This document shows, one piece after another, positions 1 to 10,362 of a stretch of 64,000 nucleotides of DNA. The notes beneath the pieces were generated by a model. The model was not told the origin of the DNA. It made no database searches and saw nothing but the letters and a program-made list of their open reading frames with translations. Positions within the stretch are counted from its first letter, which is position 1. Each line of letters begins with the position of its first letter. Origin of the DNA: Megalobrama amblycephala. Taxonomy: Eukaryota; Chordata; Actinopteri; Cypriniformes; Xenocyprididae. The DNA lies in the NCBI RefSeq assembly GCF_018812025.1, contig NC_063046.1, positions 1,452,171 to 1,516,170 on the forward strand, in the 5' to 3' direction. A program made the position numbers and the translations under genes.

Positions 1-209
1 AGGCGATATATTACATCCCGCTGCCTGAGAGCAGAGAGGTGGAGCGGACAGCAGGAGCCTGCTAAACATCCTCTGATCAGCAGCTGAAAGAACAGAACAA
101 CACCAGAGTCATGAGCTTCCATCACCTCGTCACCTACTGCCTCATGAAGCCGGTGTGTGAAACTGTGTGTCCAGCTCTCTTCAGCGCGTAATGTTGCTGT
201 TTGAGCATG

Positions 210-607
210 AAAAAGATCTGCAAAGAGCGGCAGTTCTTCTCTATATCAGTGTCAGTGTTTCTGAGTTTTCTTCACAATATTCCTCATTTAAATAATTCAT
301 GCGCAGAATAAAGGGGCGGGGCCTGGTGGAGTTAGTTAGTAGTGTGTTGAAACTGGCGGTGATGGTAAGGGGCGGGACATTTCCCAAACACCAATCACAA
401 CACACCGCTCCAGCCGACCAATCAGAGCACATTGTGCTTTTCAGATTGAGGGGCTTCATAGAGACAGGAACTAAACAGAGCGTTACTGACAGACTGGGAA
501 GAGAGGAGCTGCAACAATGGAGAATATGAGGAGAATAATCAACATTCAATCTAGTAGAGCACAAAAACTACATCAAGACTTTGAGAAATAGCATAACAGG
601 TCCTCTT

Positions 608-609
<2 letters not shown>
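210..609. repeat. Right end of an interspersed DNA-transposon-like repeat
   Basis: The segment runs into a terminal sequence (gcataacaggtcctctttaa) that resembles the end of TTAA-type fish elements I recognise by pattern. It has short GC-rich blocks (ggggcgggg) and no credible coding frame. The left end is not visible and may lie outside the window, so the family name and boundary are uncertain. Confidence 0.35.

Positions 610-610
<1 letters not shown>

Positions 611-645
<35 letters not shown>
611..645. repeat. (CA)n microsatellite
   Basis: About 17 uninterrupted CA dinucleotides directly follow the repeat end at 609. Confidence 0.95.
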
Positions 646-646
<1 letters not shown>

Positions 647-2089
647 ATACGAGCATTAGATGAAATATCAGCCAACATCCAGTATCAGTAGAGAACATCC
701 ACTGCTGAACAGACGAGAACAATCTGATTTAGAACGGCTCGTTCTTTAAAGCAAATCATCATTAGAACATACAGAATAGAATATATAGATATAAATGACA
801 GAATACAGGCAATGGTAACTGCTGTAGTGGGAGTAGGGCTGCACATTAAACAAGTAAGCACTTCATCACAGTCAAATACAAATTCACATCTTTTATATAC
901 TTTTGTTGTCGTACATTCTGGAACTTTTCATTGCAGCTTTTCTCTCGTCTCATCAGGATGAATCGCTCATGCTTCCTGCTCCTCACTGGTAAGCAGCTGC
1001 TACATGAATAAATGTCACTGTAATAATGAAGCTTATATATGTGGATCTAGAGACTGTTGAAAAAACAAACCATCTGTCAAAGCCGTACTAAACTATATTA
1101 GCCACCATCCTCAGGGGAGATTCTGACAGTAGGTGCATCTAAATCTAGAGACACATCAAGACCCTTGTTGCCCAGGGGAGGGGCTTATCATGCGAATTTG
1201 GCTCATTAATATGCTAAAATGATTTATTTCAGTGCATCTCCACCACAAACAGGTGAGTGGATATTATCAGTCATGATGCACAAGAAAGCTGTATGGATGG
1301 TGTGTGTGTGTGTAATGATCTCAGTGATGCATTACTGTCCTAAACGTCCTCCACACTTTGCCATCTCTGTGAACCGGCGCTGGACCCGTGAGGAACACTG
1401 ATGGACAAAATGAGCCAATCTGAATACACTAAAATGTGTGTGTGTGTTCAGAGTTCAGAGATCTTTCCCAACAACAGCTGAGCTCTGGTTATATTTATAA
1501 TATTTACATTAAGAGCCTAACGTTACATCTCATTCTGGTTTAGCTCATCCTCATGTAGATGTTTAACACAGCCATCTGCCGGTAATTTACACCAGAGACA
1601 TTTGCTCATAAACCAGCTCTAATCCAATCAGCACGAGCGACTGCACATCGCTCGTGTCGTTTAACTGATCGCTCTTAATGTGCACCCTTAATCTCTCGCC
1701 CTCCTGCTCCACGCAAATCTGATTTTACATCTGTAATTACAGAAAGAGGCCTGAGATCTCGCGTCTGACAGGCTGGAAGAGCCGCTTCATTTCGGTGAGG
1801 AAAACACACATGAAGATACATAAAACAGTCATTCAGAGCACAGAGCGACTGAGACGAATTTCCATAAACTAACAACAGTTATTTCTGCACCGCTAGCGTC
1901 AGCAAACAGTACTGCAAAAAAGAAAAACCTTCCTGAACGATCGCCGTCTGCCGCTGCTCAGACAAACAGATACTGGTTCAACCACTAATTCATTACTGTA
2001 CTCAGCCTTGAGGAATCATGCGCGTTAATTAGGGGACGCGAACATAAGATGTGTTCCTGCACTCAAAAACAGCTGCAAGGAATGCCACA
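646..2089. other. Non-coding stretch, nrxn2 intron 2
   Basis: No recognisable gene. Two short plus-strand segments are bounded by good splice-like signals: about 954-990 (ATG at 958, then a GTAAGC donor) and about 1233-1252 (a TTTATTTCAG acceptor and a GTGAGT-like donor). They are discussed as a weak candidate in the findings. The rest shows only short TG runs. Confidence 0.5.
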
Positions 2090-2699
2090 GAGAACAACAG
2101 AAAATGCAACAGAATAGAATAGAATAGAATAGAATAGAATAGAATTGAACAGAATGCAAACAGAACAGAACAGAACAGAACAGAATAGAATAGAATGCAA
2201 ACAGAATGGAACAGAATAGAATAGAATAAAATAGAACAGAACAGAACAGAAGAGAACAGAATAGAATAGAATAGAACTGAACAGAATGCAAACAGAACAT
2301 AATAGAATAGAATGGAATAGAACAGAACAGAATGGAACAGAATAGAATAGAATAAAATGGAATAGAACAGAACAGAACAGAATTGAACAGAATGCAAACA
2401 GAACATAATAGAATAGAATTGAATAGATTTGAACAGAATGCAAACAGAATGGAACAGAATTGAACAGAATGCAAACAGAACATAATAGAATAGAATTGAA
2501 TAGATTTGAACAGAATGCAAACAGAATGGAACAGAATAGAATAGAATAAAATAGAATAGAATAGAACAGAACAGAATGCAAACAGAACAGAACAGAATAG
2601 AATAGAACAGAATTGAACAGAATGCAAACAGAATGGAACAGAATAGAATAGAATAAAATAGAACAGAATACAAACAGAACAGAATAGAATAGAACAGAA

Positions 2700-3775
2700 T
2701 AGAATTGAACAGAATACAAACAGAACAGAATAGAATTGAACAGAATGCAAACAAAACAGAACAGAATAGAATGCAAACAAAACCGAACAGAATAGAATAG
2801 AATAGAATGCAAACAGAATGGAACAGAATAGAATAGAATAAAATAGAAGAGAAGAGAAGAGAACAGAATAGAACAGAATAGAATTGAACAGAATGCAAAC
2901 AGAACAGAATAGAATAGAATAGAACAGAACAGAATGCAAACAGAATGGAACAGAATAGAACAGAATGCATACAGAATAGAATAGAACAGAACAGAACAGA
3001 ATTGAACAGAATGCAAACAGAACATAATAGAATAGAATTGAATAGATTTGAACAGAATGCAAACAGAATGGAACAGAATAGAATAGAAGAAAATAGAATA
3101 GAATAAAATAGAACAGAATAGAACAGAATGCAAACAGAATAGAATAGAATAGAACAGAATGCAAACAGAACAGAACAGAATAGAATAGAACAGAATAGAA
3201 TTGAACAGAATGGAACAGAATAGAATAGAATAAAATAGAACAGAACAGAAGAGAACAGAATAGAATAGAACAGAATGCAAACAGAACAGAATAGAATAGA
3301 ATGGAATAGAACAGAACAGAATGCAAACAGAATGGAACAGAATAGAATAGAATAAAATAGAACAGAATACAAACAGAACAGAACAGAATAGAACAGAATA
3401 GAATTGAACAGAATGCAAACAGAACAGAATAGAATAGAATGCAAACAAAACCGAACAGAATAGAATAGAATAGAATAGAATGCAAACAGAATGGAACAGA
3501 ATAGAATAGAATAAAATAGAAGGGAAGAGAAGAGAAGAGAACAGAATAGAACAGAATAGAATTGAACAGAATGCAAACAGAACAGAATAGAATAGAATAG
3601 AACAGAACAGAATGCAAACAGAATGGAACAGAATGCATACAGAATAGAATAGAACAGAACAGAACAGAACTGAACAGAATGCAAACAGAACATAATAGAA
3701 TAGAATTGAATAGATTTGAACAGAATGCAAACAGAATGGATCAGAATAGAATAGAACAGAATAGAATAAAATAGA
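2700..3775. repeat. Higher-order duplication inside the satellite, 668-bp offset
   Basis: Landmark interruptions recur with the same spacing. The GCAAACAAAACCG landmark is at 2773 and 3441, and the CATAATAGAATAGAATTG landmark is at 3023 and 3691. Both pairs are 668 bp apart, so a block of several hundred bases was duplicated as a unit rather than pentamer by pentamer. Small compensating pentamer gains and losses lie between the landmarks. Confidence 0.75.
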
Positions 3776-4330
3776 AGAGAATAGAATAGAATTGAACAGA
3801 ATGCAAACAGAACAGAATAGAATAGAATGCAAACAGAATGGAACAGAATAGAATAGAATAAAATAGAATAGAACAGAATAGAATTTAACAGAATGCAAAC
3901 AGAATAAAACAGAATAGAATAGAACAGAACAGAATAGAATTTAACAGAATGCAAACAGAATAAAACAGAATAGAATAGAACAGAATAGAATTGAACAGAA
4001 TGCAAACAGAACAGAACAGAATAGAATAGAACAGAATGCAAACAGAATGGAAGAGAATAGAATAAAATAGAATAGAACAGAATTGAATTGAACAGAATGA
4101 AAACAGAATAGAACAGAACAGAATAGAATAGAATGGAAAAGAATGCAACAGAAGAGAACAGAAAATGCAACCGAGTAGAACAGAATACAAACAGAATAGA
4201 ATAGAATAGAATGCAACAGAAATTAACAGAATGCAAACAGAGTGGAAGAGAATAGAATAGAATGCAACAGAACAGAAAATGTGACTGAGTAGAACAGAAT
4301 AGAATAGAATTGAACAGAATTGAACAGAAT

Positions 4331-4792
4331 TCAAACAGAATGGAAGAGAATGGAACAGAATGCAACAGAAGAGAACAGAAAATGCAACCTAGTAGAACAG
4401 AATACAAACAGAACAGAATAAAGTAGAATGCAACATAATTGAATAGAATGCAAACAAAATGGAAGAGAATAGAATAGAATGCAACAGAACAGAAAATGTG
4501 ACTGAGTAGAACAGAATAGAATGCAACAGAACAGAAAATGTGACTGAGTAGAACAGAACAGAATAGAATAGAATGGAACAGAATTGAACAGAATTCAAAC
4601 AGAATGGAAGAGAATGGAACAGAATGCAACAGAAGAGAACAGAAAATGCAACCTAGTAGAACAGAATACAAACAGAACAGAATAAAGTAGAATGCAACAT
4701 AATTGAATAGAATGCAAACAAAATGGAAGAGAATAGAATAGAATGCAACAGAACAGAAAATGTGACTGAGTAGAACAGAATAGAATAGAATG
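4331..4792. repeat. Higher-order duplication inside the satellite, 264-bp offset
   Basis: The block starting TCAAACAGAATGGAAGAG at 4331 recurs at 4595. The motif TGTGACTGAG recurs from 4497 at 4761. The two copies read identically for almost 200 bases, much cleaner than the surrounding degenerate array, so this duplication is recent. Confidence 0.85.
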
Positions 4793-5283
4793 TAACAGAA
4801 TAGAACAGAGTGCAACAGATTGCAAAAGAATTTAACAGAATGCAACACAATTGAATAGAACAGAATGAAACAGAGTAGAATATAATGCAACAGAATAGAA
4901 CGAAATGGAACAGAATGCAAGAGAATAGAACAAAATGCAACCGAGTAAAACAGAGTGAAACAAGAGTAGAGAATAATGCTGCAGAATAGAACAGAGTGGA
5001 ACAGAATAGAACTGAATGCAATGAAATATACATGTATATACATATACACAAAATATACGATGGAACATAATGAAACATAATGAGTAGAATATAATGCAAG
5101 AGAATAGAACAGATTGCAATGGAATGCAAGAGAATAGAACATAATGCAACAGAGTAGAAATTATTGCAACACAATATAAAAGAACAATGCAACAGAATAG
5201 TACATAATGAAACAGTGTAACATAATGGAACAAAGTAGAACAATAATAATAACTCTAACCATTAACAATAATACTATCTGTTC

Positions 5284-5350
5284 TCATGAAGTCACCTTTA
5301 TTTATGTAGCGCTTACTGTACAATACAGATTGTTTCAAAGCAGCTTTATA
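5284..5350 (-). repeat. Fragment of a retroposon 3' tail
   Basis: The words CACCTTTATTTATGTAGCGC and CAGATTGTTTCAAAGCAGC match, in reverse complement, the 3' end of the LINE at 58721-59547 and the repeat at 14644. It is a short minus-oriented fragment with no coding content. Confidence 0.6.
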
Positions 5351-7578
5351 GTGATGAAAGGAAAATGATGCATTTCGGTTGTTGTTCAGATGGAAAGAAT
5401 CAGAAAGAAAGAGTGTAGAAAAATAAACCACTAGCTTGTCAAACAAACATCTATATACAGTACCTCATCTAACCCTGAAGGGGAAACGCTAGAACAATAT
5501 AGTCCTTTGCCGAAGATTTCCCAGGGAAATAAACCTCTATTGCTGAAACTAACACAGAACTCACACTACGACTGCCGCGGCCGTTTAATGAGATTATTCC
5601 TGCTGTGTCATTCGCAGAAAGTCAGACCGAATAACTCAAGTTTCTGCCCACAAGCCGCTTTACATCGGCACGGAGTGAAGGAAAACGCATCTCAATATCC
5701 TTTTCTCAAAAGGACAAATGTTTCCTGCGGTGCTGCATTGGTATGCTGCTCTCAGTTTTGCCGAGAGCCAAACGGTATCAAACTCTCCACGACCTCCGAC
5801 TCACATCCCAACACAGAAGAGAGAATACTAAAAAACAAATGGAAAAATGCATAGCAGAATCTCAGTTCTGAGACGTTGAGCAACACAGGTGTCTCCTGCA
5901 AAGAGTCTGTACACGTACATAAAATATTGCTTAACATATATGCAGTTGACTGCATAAGTTTGCATGAACTTTTTTGTCTCCTATGCTTTGAGATTTTATA
6001 CAAAGACAAGGTTATTACTGATCAAGTACTGTCCTTCAGAAATTACATTAGCATATTTCCTAAAAAGACAAAATTATATTCTTTCTTCTAGAACATCAGT
6101 GAATGTTTGCAGCTTTTGTAATATTTGTGTAAAAGTGCATGCAGTCACTGCTGGAAAGGGTTCAAATATGCAGGAAATGCTGTAAAAACCTGATAATGAT
6201 GATTTTTTTGAAGAACTGTGTGCAGTTTAACTGCTCAGGACAAACAGAGACTCATGAACAACCATCACAAAACACACACAGGAATGTACACACCACCGGA
6301 AGAACCAAAATCCAGCGTAAGCGCCAGTTCTGGCAGGTCACGTCAGTCAAGCTCGCATCAGCTGACTCCCAGGTGACTTACATCTACCTACAGGAATACG
6401 ACGCCTATCACGGCATCCATAAATAAGCTTCTCAGTATTATCAGCAGCTATTGCATTTCTCAGGAGCTAATTACCCTCCTCCATCCCCAGCTCCTCCTCT
6501 CTTCAGTCAGGATTGGCCTTATGATTCCCCTGAATCAGACTAATTCTTGAAATATGTGTACATGTTAAATTATTGACATTAATTTTATCTGCATATGTCG
6601 GTCCTGTTCCGTTTACCCTAGGGGGGTTATTGCTGCTCTCCCTGCTCTTATCCATGTTAGGCTGCATGGATGCACAGGGAGTTCTCGCCCAGAACAGAAC
6701 CATACCGCCAATACAAACTCTATGCTATCATCAATCATATTTGACGATTGTGGTCCTGACAGAAAGGATGGAAACTTCAACAGAATCATGTGTGTCAGAT
6801 CAGTTATTAATGTGTCTGTGGAATAGAGGGAAATGTCTGTGAAAGAGCGTCATTGGGGCAGGAATAAATACAAATAAAACTACATTTTTATGGTCCCACT
6901 TATTTTCTTAGACGATAAACATCTTGCATGCATTCAAATAGAAACTAAAGCCCTGACAGAATACCTTATATACATAAATATACCTGTGCATTTGAATAGC
7001 ATGTTGAGCTCATTACACTATTGATGACTGTGCTTTTGGTCTTTAATGGGGAAAACAGTTAAAATAGTGAAGGTGCCAACCAGCAGAAAGAGTGTGAAAA
7101 TGAAAAAAAAAAAAAAAAAAAAAACTGGCTGAGATAATAGGTGAAGAACAGATAAGATGAAAAGGAGGAGAGAGAGAGACACAGAAGACAAGAGAAGAGA
7201 GTAAAAGCAATGGGTCTGGAGGAGAGAGTAACAGATGAGTGTAGACGAGTACAAAATGGATCTCGCCCGAGAAACTGGATTGCTTTCTGGAACTGAAGAC
7301 AGCAAGCGATTGGGAGAGAATTGAAACTTGCTTTAGAAGAGAACAAAATATAAGAAGCAGTGATTCATCTAACTTACGACAACCTGAACCCTCTAAAGGG
7401 CCGAACACAAAATGACAAGAAGCGTCCATTCAGAACAGCAGCTGAGGAAAAGAGAAACTCTTCAGCCCCTCTCTGGAAGCGTTTGTCAAGTGTTCTGTCA
7501 GCACGACTACTGCAACAGTCCGATCAATGCCACGAACAGAAGAATGAAGCACGTCAAAACACACAGGCTGAGGCTTAC
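5351..7578. other. nrxn2 intron 2, no recognisable gene
   Basis: Short open frames on both strands show no family resemblance. A 22-base poly-A (7103-7124) lies in a purine-rich plus-strand stretch, which in nrxn2 sense is a poly-U and pyrimidine-rich run about 0.5 kb downstream of the exon donor. Confidence 0.6.
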
Positions 7579-8290
7579 CTTCTTTGCAGTATTTTCCTCG
7601 GAAGCGTGTGTGAGAGCAGTCGCAGTGGACCTCGCCGAACTGGACGGTGCAGTATCCTCCATTGAGGCAGGGGTTCTGCTTGGTGCACAGATACTCCAGA
7701 TCGTTATGAATGCCGTTGCTGTTGAGAAGAGTGGGAGGCATCTCGCCCACCTTCAGATTGGAGATCAAACCCATGAACGGAGGCTCGTATTTCACCGTGC
7801 TGGACGTGAGGGCGGACAGACGTACGTCCGGCGGAATGCCCCCTACGAAAAGGTCGCTGACAACGGCCATTTCTTTGCGCTTGGAGCGGACTTCCGCCAC
7901 TTTGGTTTCTCCGTCCACCATCAGCATGGTCTCGCGGTAGTTTCGGGTAAGCAGTACCATGTGCCAGCGGTCGTCGTTGACGCGGGTCTCCATCTGCAGG
8001 GTGGCCGGTTCGGCGCAGTGGATGGCGAATCGGAGCTGTAGGTGTCCGCCGCCAATGAGCAGCTCCAGGAAGTCACAGTTCCCGCCGTCGTCCAGGTACA
8101 GAACCAGCGCCTTGCTCACGTTGGTCTTCAGGCTGAAGCTGAGCTCCCCGATCGATCCTGCTTCCCAACGGGCGTAACGCGCCCACTGGCCGGGAGAGCC
8201 GCCGAACTCCAGGGCCCCTCCTGACAGAAAGAGTCCAGCTAACAGCAACGGCCACAGGGGCCAGAGAGTGGACCAACACCGAGACTTCAT
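7579..8290 (-). CDS. nrxn2: Neurexin 2 alpha, first coding exon (signal peptide, LNS1, EGF-A)
   Basis: Alpha-neurexins are presynaptic single-pass adhesion proteins whose extracellular LNS and EGF domains bind neuroligins, LRRTMs and cerebellins. This exon encodes 237 codons plus one base. It has a hydrophobic signal peptide (residues 1-26), then LEFGG, the LNS1 domain (about 27-200) with the family blocks QWARYARW, YLDDGG, CDFLELL, RWHMVLLTR, VEVRSKRKEM-like and DLFVGGIPPDVRLSAL, then an EGF repeat with six cysteines (202, 208, 214, 223, 225, 235). An N-glycosylation sequon lies at residue 57. The blocks ARYARW, VKYEPPF and CDCSHT fit NRXN2 better than NRXN1 or NRXN3. I start at ATG 8290: upstream in-frame GTG 8299 is the only alternative, and a TGA stop precedes it. 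The exon ends at 7579 before donor GTAAGC, phase 1. Later exons are outside the window. I cannot tell which teleost paralogue (a or b) this is. Confidence 0.93.
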
Positions 8291-8802
8291 TTCACCCACG
8301 CTGATGATACGAGCTCAGAAAGCTCCTCCTCTGAGAGTTCCTCTTGACTCTGAGAGATGGGGAACGACGTCCAGACGGCTGAATTCCCAACGCTGCCGGA
8401 TCAGCTCAGGCACCTTCTGCCAGACGGGCCAATTGTTCACTCTTGCTTTCTTTCTTTCTTGCCCTGCTCCTCTTTATCCAGACTCTATCCGTAGTCTCTC
8501 CATTGGTCGGTGCATCAGGCACAGGCTGGAGATGGATGAGCGATAAATGGTTCCTGATTCAGGTTTTGTCTCTTCCAATCGAAGAAGAGATTTCAAAGCA
8601 CTGATCGAGCTTTCCTTCAGGCCGATGTTTCTAAATGAGACGAACAGGCGTGATGCGGTGATCTAGTGTCCAGTGGACCACGGTTGATGCTCATGGTTGA
8701 GTCTTTATCTGCGATTCATGTTCTTCCAAACGGCCTTATTCCCACATAAGGAACCGCAGCAGGATTGTTCTACTGCCCTCCAGATTCCGGCATTCTCCTG
8801 GC
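8291..8802 (-). other. nrxn2: nrxn2 5' UTR part of the first coding exon, with splice acceptor
   Basis: On the minus strand a strong acceptor (CCCTTTTGTCTTGCAG) ends at 8803, so the exon should begin at 8802 and carry about 512 bases of 5' UTR before the ATG. About six upstream ATG triplets occur in this leader on the sense strand, so translation of the main frame may be constrained. The acceptor implies at least one further upstream non-coding exon. Confidence 0.7.
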
Positions 8803-8927
8803 CTGCAAGACAAAAGGGAACATTTGATTAGCTACAACAGCATACAGCAACCAGACGAGATGCATGCTGGGACGGACATTCATTGACAATCATTCATCTG
8901 AGCTGATATCTGAAGTTTGAGAGACCC

Positions 8928-9301
8928 TTAAAGGATTAGTTTCTAGATTAGTTTTAGGTTTTCTCCTTATAGTGGACTTCCAAGGCGATCATTTGTGTTT
9001 ATAAAGCATATACATTTGTATTTTTTCGAAAATGAGCGATGGTTTCTCTAGATAAGACTCTTATTCCTCGTCTGGTATCGTTTAAAGCTCTTTGAAGCTG
9101 CACTGAAACTGTAATTTTGACCTTCAACCGTCTGGAGTCCATTGAAGTCCACTATAAAAGGAGAAAAATCCTGGAATGTTTTCCTCAAAAACCTTAATTT
9201 CTTTTCGTCTGAAGAAAGAAAGACATGAACATATTGGATGACAATGGGGGAGAGTAAATTATCAAGGAAAATTTTCATTCAGAAGTGAACTAATGCTTTA
9301 A
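8928..9301. mobile_element. TTAA-flanked MITE, short copy
   Basis: The element begins TTAAAGGATTAGTT and ends GAACTAATGCTTTAA, giving TTAA at both ends and inverted termini. Internal words (GATGGTTTCTCTAGATAAGA, TTTGAAGCTGCACTGAAACT, ATCCTGGAATGTTTTCCT) match the right half of the 666-bp element at 52164-52829. This is therefore a deletion derivative of the same family, inserted in intron 1 near the nrxn2 exon. Confidence 0.8.
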
Positions 9302-10059
9302 TACAAGTGTTTCTGTTCATTCAGTGTAGAAATGCTACATGTTAAATCACATAACTTCAGAACTTTTGAAATGCTGCCATTTGTTGGGCCAGCTTTAACC
9401 AGCCTTTAGAGACCAGCGAACACAACGCTCTGACTGAAACTGTGAAAATGGCAGTCGTGTCTCAAGAAAACAGCCAGACATGTTCGGTGAGACAAACTCA
9501 TTCTCGGTTCCAGACACTCTATCATCTCTCGTTACGCTGATGTATCTTAATGAAGATCTGTGCTGAATGCTGATGTTTATATTACAGCGCTGCTCTAATC
9601 TCATCTGAAACAAAATGGAGTCGCTGTCTGGAAAGCCTGATTGCTGCTCTTGACCCGTCGGCCTTCACTAAGACCTGCCCATTATTTCTGAAGAGAGAAT
9701 TTAACTGCCCGCATGAAGCGCTCACAATTAAACACTCGTCGTCCACCGCCGAATCTCTCGGCTTAGCGTATCAGCCCTTATGTGGGAGAACCATTCCTTT
9801 AACTGCTTGTGATTCTCCTCATTTGTAAATCACTCTGGAAAACAGCATCTGCAACATGAATAATCATAAAAATGTAAATGTTTAGCTTCTGCCACTGAAT
9901 TTGACCACTCCCATCCATTTAACCACAGCCCCTCTGCCCGACTACTGATGTGCACAAACTGACTGACAGGAACAGTATTCAGACGATATTCTTTGATCAC
10001 ACATGCATGCAAAATTATTCTAGAAAGATTGTCTCCTCACACCATAAGACACATAAGTT
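9302..10059. other. nrxn2 intron 1, nothing recognisable
   Basis: No domain-bearing frame, tandem repeat or transposon terminus was seen. Confidence 0.5.
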
Positions 10060-10362
10060 GTGTCCCAAATGACGCACTATACTCTATGAGCCGTGTACTC
10101 ATTGGTGTTTTATAAGGTTATTTTATCATCAAACACCAAAGTCTAATAGTCCCTCCTCCTCCACAAAGTAATTAAAGTTGCGATCGTTGAGTGCATGAAG
10201 TGTCCAGCGTTCCACACTTTGCTTTTCAGTTAATTAAGTGCGTCATCCAGTTATTTAAAATGAACATTTTCTTTTTGGAGTTTTCAGTGTGAACACACTA
10301 ATTACTCTATTTATACTGCAAAACTGCATAGAAAAGCGCATAAGTACGTATAATTGGGACGC
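10060..10362. repeat. Possible MITE with degenerate inverted ends
   Basis: The left end TGTCCCAAATGACGCAC and the right end, read in reverse as GCGTCCCAATTATACGTAC, share a diverged terminal inverted repeat. The interior is AT-rich and non-coding. No clear target duplication is visible. Confidence 0.35.

Larger units (their letters stand above)
2090..5243. repeat. 3.15-kb interrupted (AGAAT)n / (ATTCT)n pentanucleotide satellite
   Basis: The plus strand is a nearly continuous array of GAATA and GAACA pentamers, interrupted at intervals by GCAAACAGAA, GAATGGAACA, TAAAATAGAA and GAATTGAACA variants. On the minus strand, which is nrxn2 sense, the unit is ATTCT with ATTCTGTT-type interruptions. 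The core (about 2100-4300) is the most regular. From about 4800 the unit decays to GCAAC/GTAAC-containing variants and fades out at about 5243. TTCTA and TTCTG pentamers contain no stop codon in any minus-strand frame, so long stop-free frames rich in Leu, Phe, Ser, Ile, Tyr and Cys (up to about 1,037 codons) arise automatically. I treat these as artefacts. The array lies in intron 2, about 2.3-5.5 kb downstream of the nrxn2 exon. Confidence 0.97.

Noticed and set aside
2025..5243. Minus-strand open frames of 1037, 611 and 537 codons rich in F, Y, S, I, L and C
   Set aside because: They overlap in different frames over a pentamer array whose TTCTA/TTCTG units contain no stop codon in any frame. 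Openness is a property of the repeat, not coding.
2090..5243. CRISPR array
   Set aside because: There are no constant repeats separated by unique spacers, and the sequence is eukaryotic.
5507..6426. Several overlapping plus-strand frames of 70-115 codons
   Set aside because: They overlap each other in different frames, lack family motifs and lie in the nrxn2 intron.
7412..8041. 209-codon plus-strand frame antisense to the nrxn2 exon
   Set aside because: It is the complement of a conserved neurexin coding exon and shows no family motif of its own.
7579..8290. Assignment to nrxn1 or nrxn3
   Set aside because: The LNS1 blocks ARYARW, VKYEPPF and the EGF CDCSHT fit neurexin 2 better; decisive proof would be an alignment with all teleost neurexins.
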